Assembly: GCA_020355945.1 (NCBI GenBank)
Contig: CP070627.1
Coordinates: forward strand, 8,990,351-9,022,454
Source of the DNA: Candidatus Aminicenantota bacterium
Lineage (GTDB): Bacteria; Acidobacteriota; Aminicenantia; UBA2199
DNA length: 32,104 nucleotides
Direction: 5' to 3'
Part shown: positions 28,801 to 32,104 of the stretch, piece after piece
Layout of the letters: each line of letters begins with the position of its first letter
Numbering within the stretch: the first letter of the stretch is position 1
Made by a program: the position numbers and the translations under genes
The notes under the pieces: generated by a model
Database searches by the model: none
What the model saw: the letters and a program-made list of their open reading frames with translations, nothing else
What the model was told of the DNA's origin: nothing

Positions 28801-31800
28801 GGTGATAAACACCCGCACCTTTGGGTTTGCCAGTGGAACCGGAAGTAAAGATAATATAAATCAAATTTCCAGGTCCACTCACAGGCTCTAAATTTCCCCC
28901 GGATAGATTTGCCCATTCCCCCCCCGGCTCATCTATCCGCATGAGGGAAATTCCCTGCCTTGAAGACAACCGGGAAATACCACCACTGGTGGTTAATAAA
29001 ATCGAAGCACCGGAATCCTCCAGCATAGAGATAATCCGATTTTCCGGGTAGTCAGGGTCAACCGGCAGATAAGCGCCACCAGCCTTTAATATGGCCAGTA
29101 TCCCCACCAGCATTTCCACGGATCGTTTTATCATGATGCCCACCGGGACATCAGGTTTTATCCCTCGCTTCCTTAATATACGAGCCAACCGGTTGGACTT
29201 TTTATTCAATTGGTTGTAGGTAATAGAGGTTATCCACTGCTGTTTTTCCCTGGTCCCGACATTGACAACGGCAGTACTGGAGGGTCTTCGTTCCACCTGT
29301 TCCTCGAACACCTGGAAGATGGTTTTATTTTCAGGATAAGAAAGCACTGTATCATTAAATTCGTTTAATATCTGCTCTTTCTCCTCCTTTGTAATCATCT
29401 CTATCCCGGATATTTTTTTATGGGGGTGGGCCAAAACCTCGGATATGATCTTTTTAAAATAACCAATAAACCGCTTAATCGTGGTTTCTTTAAATAATTG
29501 GATATCATATTCCAGTTTAAAACAAAGATCGTGCTCGATTTCTTCAGCGTAGAGGGTCATATCGAACTTTGCTGCCCGGGAATCAAACATATCCCGCTTT
29601 ATTTTTAAATTCTCCAGCCGGACTTCCGGGGCCTCCATATTTTGCATCACAAACATCACGCGAAACAGGGCATTGGCACCAAAATCCAGCACCGTATCCG
29701 AAGTTTCTATCATGCTGTCATATTGAAATTCCTGGTTTTCAAAAACAGCCAGGGTATTTTTTTTGACCTGCTGCAAAAATTCCAGGAAAGAGGTTTCACC
29801 GGGAATAGAATTTTGTAATACCAGGGTATTGATAAACAAACCGATAATATGTTCAAGATCGTTGTGGATTCGTCCGGCAATTGGACTTCCCACCGCAATA
29901 TTTTCCTGTCCGCTCAATTTCGATAAGAATACGCTGCATATGGCAAGAATCACCATAAATAGGGTGGCATCCTCCTTTAGGACCAGCCGGTTTAAGGCCT
30001 CAAATACCCCCGGTTCCACGGCAAATCGCAGGGTATTGCCTTCATATCTCGGCTCTGTCGGTCTGGGGTAATCAATAGGCAAATCCAGTTGTTCCCCCGG
30101 GTTCTCTAACCCGGTTCCCACCAGTCCCACCTCCATCTCAGCCATTTTTGCTTTCTTGCGCTCCCTCTGCCAGAAAACAAAATCTTTGTAGCAAAGGGGC
30201 AGCGGTGACAATTCTTTGCCCTGGTAGAAGGAAAGAAAATCACTTATAAATATCCCGGTAGAGGTACCATCAGAAATAATGTGATGCATACTAATCACCA
30301 AAACGTATCGTTCCTCCCCGGTATGGAGAATCACTACCCGCAGCAGTGGTGCACGGGACAGGTCAAAAGAGCGGTTAAAACAGCAAATAATCTCTTTCTT
30401 TTCCAGTGACCCGTTACTTACATGGCAATATTCAATGGCAAATTTCACTGTTTCATGGATTTTTTGTACCGGTTCACCTTCCACCAGGTGAAAGGAGGTT
30501 CGAAATCCCTCATGGCGGTGGATTATTTTTATCATACATTTCTCAAACCGGTCTTTATCAAGTTTCCCTTCCATCAGTACTGCTTCTGCCATGTTGTAAC
30601 TGGTACTGGCAGGCACCATTTGCTGGAAAATAAAAAATCTTTCTTGAGCCGGGGACAGGGGATAATACTCTCTTTCCTCTGCGATGGGGATAGGTTGGAA
30701 GGCGGCCGCAGATTTTTCCCTTCCCTCGATGCAGTTGGACAGTCCCCGCACAGTGGGAAATTCAAAAAGTTTCGACAGGGGCACTTCCGTCTTAAACACT
30801 TTATGTATCCGGGTCATCAAACCAGTGGCTTTGAGTGAATGTCCCCCCAATTCAAAAAAATTATCGTTAACGCTGATTTTTTCTCTCTCCATGCCCAGTA
30901 TTTCTGACCACAGTCCCACCAATACCCTCTCTGTCTCACTGTTTGGGGCGATATACGCCTTTGTCAATGTTATTTCGGGTCCGGGTAAGGCCTTCCAATC
31001 CACCTTACCGCTGGGGGTCAAGGGGATTCTCTCTAATGGTATAAAATAAGAAGGAATCATGTAATCAGGCAATTTTTGCAATAAATAGCTTCTTAATTCA
31101 TCAACCTTATCCGGGCCAATGAGACCCGATGAGCCAGGAACTGTATAGGCCGCCAGGTACCGGTCACCTCTTTCATCATCCCGGGTGACCACCACAACCT
31201 CTTTGATTTGGGGATGTTCCAACAATCGGGTTTCAATTTCCCCCAATTCGATACGGAATCCCCTGATTTTCACCTGGCGATCGATACGGCCCAGGAACTC
31301 AAGATTTCCATCCTGCAGCCAGCGGGCCAGGTCGCCTGAGCGATACAACAAGGGGGCAAGCCCCCTTGTCCCCTTTATGAACTTCTCTGCGGTTAATTCC
31401 GGCTGATTTAAATATCCCCTGGCCACACCGGCACCACCAATATGCAATTCACCCACCATTCCTAATGGAACAGGATTGAACCAGCGATCCAGCAGGTAGA
31501 CCGTTGTGTTGTTGATGGGTTTCCCAATGGGCAAACCAGTTAACCTCTCATCCACTGTCTTAAACAACATCTCTATGGAAGTCACCGTGGTTTCGGTTGG
31601 ACCATACTCATTATAAAAATCACTATGTTTACTCCACTTCCTGGCCAACGCCGCCGGGCAAACATCCCCACCGGAAATAACCCGTTTCAACGTGGAAATA
31701 GATGCATTGCTTAACTTCATATTATTTAAAAATGAAGGTACGGCATGAATATGGGTAATACAGTGAGCGGACACGAATGCATCAAATTGACGGGTATCCA

Positions 31801-32104
31801 AAATGGTATTTTTATCGATGATAACCAGAACCGCTCCACTAAAAAAAGCAATAAAAATTTGTTCCACTGAGGCATCAAAACAAATAGTGGAAAATTGCAG
31901 GACCCGGTCGTCCTCATTAATAGCAAATCGGGATTTTTGGGAATACGCCAGGTTAATCACTGATGCATGTTCCACCAGGACGCCTTTGGGTTTCCCGGTG
32001 GAACCGGAGGTGTAGATGACGTAAGCCAGGGAAGTTGCAGGCTGCAGGTTGCCTGCTGCATGTTTGGACACACCCCGCCCCTCCGGGGCACCCCTCTCAA
32101 GAGG
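22835..32104 (-). CDS. NRPS, A-T / C-A-T / C-A-T / C, 5' end outside window
   Basis: The frame is open to the right edge (3089 visible residues, counted from base 32104). The first visible residues precede an A-domain A3 core, so a GTG at 32071 is not a real start. Domains: A1 from A3 onward (about 1-390), T1 (S423), C2 (479-910, HHIISDG), A2 (927-1445), T2 (S1494), C3 (1547-2010, HHIISDG), A3 (2025-2530), T3 (S2590), C4 (2642-3083, HHIITDG), stop TGA. There are no epimerase or thioesterase domains. The C-terminal tail after C4 lines up with the first part of a C-A linker (compare LSEIEIISEEEKQQIL in the same protein). Protein 3 then begins with an A domain, so the gene looks split at that linker. 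Confidence 0.97.
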   Translation of the reverse strand, partial: PLERGAPEGRGVSKHAAGNLQPATSLAYVIYTSGSTGKPKGVLVEHASVINLAYSQKSRFAINEDDRVLQFSTICFDASVEQIFIAFFSGAVLVIIDKNTILDTRQFDAFVSAHCITHIHAVPSFLNNMKLSNASISTLKRVISGGDVCPAALARKWSKHSDFYNEYGPTETTVTSIEMLFKTVDERLTGLPIGKPINNTTVYLLDRWFNPVPLGMVGELHIGGAGVARGYLNQPELTAEKFIKGTRGLAPLLYRSGDLARWLQDGNLEFLGRIDRQVKIRGFRIELGEIETRLLEHPQIKEVVVVTRDDERGDRYLAAYTVPGSSGLIGPDKVDELRSYLLQKLPDYMIPSYFIPLERIPLTPSGKVDWKALPGPEITLTKAYIAPNSETERVLVGLWSEILGMEREKISVNDNFFELGGHSLKATGLMTRIHKVFKTEVPLSKLFEFPTVRGLSNCIEGREKSAAAFQPIPIAEEREYYPLSPAQERFFIFQQMVPASTSYNMAEAVLMEGKLDKDRFEKCMIKIIHRHEGFRTSFHLVEGEPVQKIHETVKFAIEYCHVSNGSLEKKEIICCFNRSFDLSRAPLLRVVILHTGEERYVLVISMHHIISDGTSTGIFISDFLSFYQGKELSPLPLCYKDFVFWQRERKKAKMAEMEVGLVGTGLENPGEQLDLPIDYPRPTEPRYEGNTLRFAVEPGVFEALNRLVLKEDATLFMVILAICSVFLSKLSGQENIAVGSPIAGRIHNDLEHIIGLFINTLVLQNSIPGETSFLEFLQQVKKNTLAVFENQEFQYDSMIETSDTVLDFGANALFRVMFVMQNMEAPEVRLENLKIKRDMFDSRAAKFDMTLYAEEIEHDLCFKLEYDIQLFKETTIKRFIGYFKKIISEVLAHPHKKISGIEMITKEEKEQILNEFNDTVLSYPENKTIFQVFEEQVERRPSSTAVVNVGTREKQQWITSITYNQLNKKSNRLARILRKRGIKPDVPVGIMIKRSVEMLVGILAILKAGGAYLPVDPDYPENRIISMLEDSGASILLTTSGGISRLSSRQGISLMRIDEPGGEWANLSGGNLEPVSGPGNLIYIIFTSGSTGKPKGAGVYHRGFMNLMYWFVTEFGLEAADRNLFLTSLSFDLTQKNLYASLMKSGVICIPGLNYFDPPALLREIHRCQVTWINCTPGMFYKLVEFEESTGKEQLKSLRYVFLGGEPISLVTLIDWLESGYHQAQIVNTYGPTECTDICASYRLTEPRRFLHEVIPVGKPIYNVKLYVMDKNLQLLPVGIAGELLIGGTGLGTGYVNDHPLTTRKFITCCFNPGGDSPGEEQEDQLLYRTGDLVKWLEDGNIEFLGRMDYQVKVRGFRIEPGEIENQLLNHPKVKEAVVMPREKETGDTYLCAYLVPHEIENFPVSEVREYLRSELPGYMVPAYFITMEKMPLNPNGKVDRRSLPEPALGVKDDYTAPRDETEKQLVKVWAEVLKVEEEVIGIDDNFFHLGGHSIKAALLTSRIHKAFGVTIPLADIFKRPTIREIAQTIPGTVKERYAVVEAVEKKEFHALSSAQKRLYVLHQLDIHSNVYNMPIALILEGKVNKDKLEDIFRELIQRHESLRTSFQMIEGEPMQCIHDEVGFEIEYYLATENTENTEGTRGLAPLSIAPLPINNFIRPFALSKAPLLRVGLMTLSHTPAPLRGHPRPSQEVGGDKYLLMVDMHHIISDGISCGILVKEFMALSAGEKLPDLRLQYKDYSEWQRGEKQAEALIKQEKYWKKQFSEEMPLLELPTDYTRPAVQTFAGSHVTFEMGEDKMKALKPLALSRGTTLYTVLFALYHIFLSKLSNQEDIVVGTVTAGRQHADLEPIIGMFVNTLVVRSYPRGEKSFPTFLEEIKERSLEAFDNQDYQYEDLVEQVATARDTSRNPLFDTLFVLQDNSIPGIEIPGLKLTPLEYRGKTSKFDLLLIGMEIEEKLSLTFEYSTRLFTAATIRRFIGYFNKVAAAVIENTAVKLSEIEIISEEEKQQILVTFNRLNDQFPVNMMIHRLFAARVGKNPDAIALVHTNCAGSGGEEHVTYRQLNEISNGFASYLNEQGAVAGDLIGLMVAPSPGMLISILAAWKAGCGYVPLNPNAPRGRNKYILEECGTGILLTDSSSIEVSQVVDPGKIVDQFKDFRDSPDYPLHLNPNPSLLAYVIFTSGSTGKPKGVPIAHSNLTPLLHWGYKYMALSTGDRSVQNLAYYFDWSVWEIFIALTSGASLYTIGYETLLDPREYISFIRKNKITTLHITPTRIQSLINWAEGSKSLGTLRYLAIGAEKLTYNLVKRALALVADDCRLYNMYGPTEATIMSAVLEIDRSKLESYQRLSSVPIGTTISNTDLLVLNRYLQVCPVNITGELYIGGDGLCCGYLNDVEKSAHVFIKNIFPGQGIKGERLYKTGDLVRWLPDGTIEFLGRADFQVKIRGFRIEPGEIENQLLAHEKVKEALVIDRKRGEGETYLCAYIVPAKQENGQVSAFLSTGLKEYLFRELPDYMVPASFVLLDRMPINPNGKIDRKALPEPGAHDPGQEYAYSAPRNKVEEKLVEIWQDLLKVEPIGIHDDFFHSGGHSLKVLNLVNAIEKEFRVKIDFQDIFQYPTIVELSDLIGKSKPAVNDEIEIQQEKEYYNLSYAQKRLWFLYQLDPDNPAFNLPTRITLHEHTDETKVRKALEKLVKRHASFRTYFKSHKGGVVQIIRPQIPVNLETFDLSHLEGHARKETREQLFREESTKPFSLETPPLFRMKLIKCQDNEFDVILTMHHIITDGWSMEVLEREFTLLYESYKKGSGCDPDPLKIRYIDYVYWQERLLADKEKMPEAKKFWEKQLKGDYPILDLPYDFAGKNMTGKESAAYGIVIPGEIMQNLKKIAREYKASLFMVLLAGFNVLLYRVTGQYDLLLAVPGAARQHEDLKNIVGFFVNTLILRNKINPGESFLHFLAKVQKHTLQVLEYQSFPLELLCSEFKIRYPEISVFFNMSLFGDTSLESLKRYASYHIQWVQDAKFDMVCYLEEYKNGITIETHYYKELFKPMTIEGIMRLYRGIMEGISRDPTKKIDEYKYSLTGQKKKIKLFT
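22838..24195 (-). other. Terminal condensation domain C4
   Basis: It begins YYNLSYAQKRLWFLYQL and has HHIITDG at about 23770 with the D and G intact, so it should be catalytic. No T or release domain follows it in this protein. It most likely joins the chain on T3 to the aminoacyl-T at the start of the 18534-7750 protein. A release role, transferring the chain to a free amine, is the alternative. Confidence 0.8.
27023..27075. repeat. Dispersed GC-rich repeat, copy 1 (C domain)
   Basis: On the coding (minus) strand it contains CACACCCCGGCCCCTC, then a variable centre, then CCCTCTCAAGAGG. It is translated as an insert (HTPAPLRGHPRP and following) just before the strand that leads into HHIISDG of C3. 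The same ends appear on the opposite strand at 32067-32104. Confidence 0.7.
27163..27184. repeat. 22-bp palindromic repeat, copy C (C domain)
   Basis: A perfect copy with both arms and the AA centre, inside condensation domain C3. It encodes GTRGLAPLS in the same frame. It lies beside a partial second copy (AAGGGGGCAA at about 27150) and a 9-bp tandem array (27188-27213). Confidence 0.85.
27188..27213. repeat. Tandem 9-bp array CTCTGTGTT in C domain
   Basis: Nearly three units, encoding ATENTENTEG, fused directly to palindromic copy C. Together they form one composite insert in C3. Confidence 0.8.
27495..30690 (-). other. NRPS C2-A2-T2 module
   Basis: C2 has YYPLSPAQERFFIF and HHIISDG (about 30280). 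A2 has FTSGSTGKPKG (about 28830) and a hand-aligned code D L K N F G T D I K, which I cannot assign. The loop before LLYRTGDLVKW has an insert rich in Gly, Pro and Glu. T2 carries Ser1494 in GGHSI. Confidence 0.88.
31348..31369. repeat. 22-bp palindromic repeat, copy D (A domain)
   Basis: A perfect copy in A1, directly before the YRSGDLARW core. It encodes GTRGLAPL in the same frame. This site is unrelated to those of the other copies. Confidence 0.85.
32067..32104. repeat. Dispersed GC-rich repeat, copy 2 (A domain, reversed, cut by edge)
   Basis: The plus strand reads CACACCCCGCCCCTC then CACCCCTCTCAAGAGG, so it is inverted relative to the copy at 27023-27075. In the NRPS frame it gives PLERGAPEGRGV just before the A3 core of A1. 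It is truncated by the window end. Confidence 0.65.

Larger units (their letters stand above)
30715..32104 (-). other. NRPS A1 (partial) and T1
   Basis: The A domain starts in view just before YTSGSTGKPKG (about 32000). Its hand-aligned code is D A E H I G E V T K. The acidic Glu at position 239 is typical of A domains for basic residues such as Lys or Orn, but the full code is not one I can assign. T1 carries Ser423 in GGHSL. The loop before YRSGDLARW contains a translated palindromic repeat (31348-31369). Confidence 0.85.

Noticed and set aside
32059..32071. GTG at 32071 as the start of the large NRPS
   Set aside because: The frame stays open to the window edge, and the protein would begin in the middle of an A domain just before its A3 core. 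The true start lies outside the window.

Overview
The window is a slice through a giant modular assembly-line gene cluster, nonribosomal peptide synthetase (NRPS) mixed with type I polyketide synthase (PKS). It is essentially all coding, and every credible gene is on the minus strand, so the operon reads right to left. Both outer genes run off the window. There is no rRNA, tRNA, integrase, insertion sequence or CRISPR array, hence no taxonomic marker. Megasynthases carrying translated palindromic and tandem repeats remind me of uncultured Acidobacteriota-like lineages such as Candidatus Aminicenantes. That is an impression with low confidence.

Layout in transcription order: (1) 32104-22835, an NRPS missing its 5' end: A-T / C-A-T / C-A-T / C. 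It ends on a bare condensation domain with no thioesterase. (2) 22792-18554, three tandem paralogous genes of 465-468 codons that look like circularly permuted ATP-grasp enzymes. (3) 18534-7750, a 3594-aa NRPS-PKS hybrid: A-T / KS-AT-KR-DH-ACP / C-A-T. (4) 7760 to the left edge, a second hybrid: KS-AT-KR-DH-ACP / C-A, cut in the A domain. Gaps between genes are 42, 5, 25 and 19 bp, and the last two genes overlap by 11 bp, so this is one tightly packed operon.

Proposed working: at least three amino acids are loaded by protein 1. A fourth comes from the A-T pair at the start of protein 3, joined by the orphan C domain at the end of protein 1, so the pair forms one module split at the C/A linker. 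A malonate unit is then added and reduced and dehydrated, followed by a residue whose A-domain code reads glycine-like. Protein 4 adds a second, similar malonate unit and probably a similar residue. Release and tailoring genes are not in view. The ATP-grasp trio sits exactly in the break of the split module and may add ATP-dependent amide or ester bonds or make a precursor.

The most unusual sequence features are short repeats inside conserved megasynthase domains, all kept in frame: a 22-bp palindrome giving the peptide GTRGLAPL at several unrelated sites, a roughly 40-bp family in both orientations, and tandem 7-bp and 9-bp arrays. Several sit at identical positions in the two PKS-NRPS units, so those units are probably a duplicated pair.
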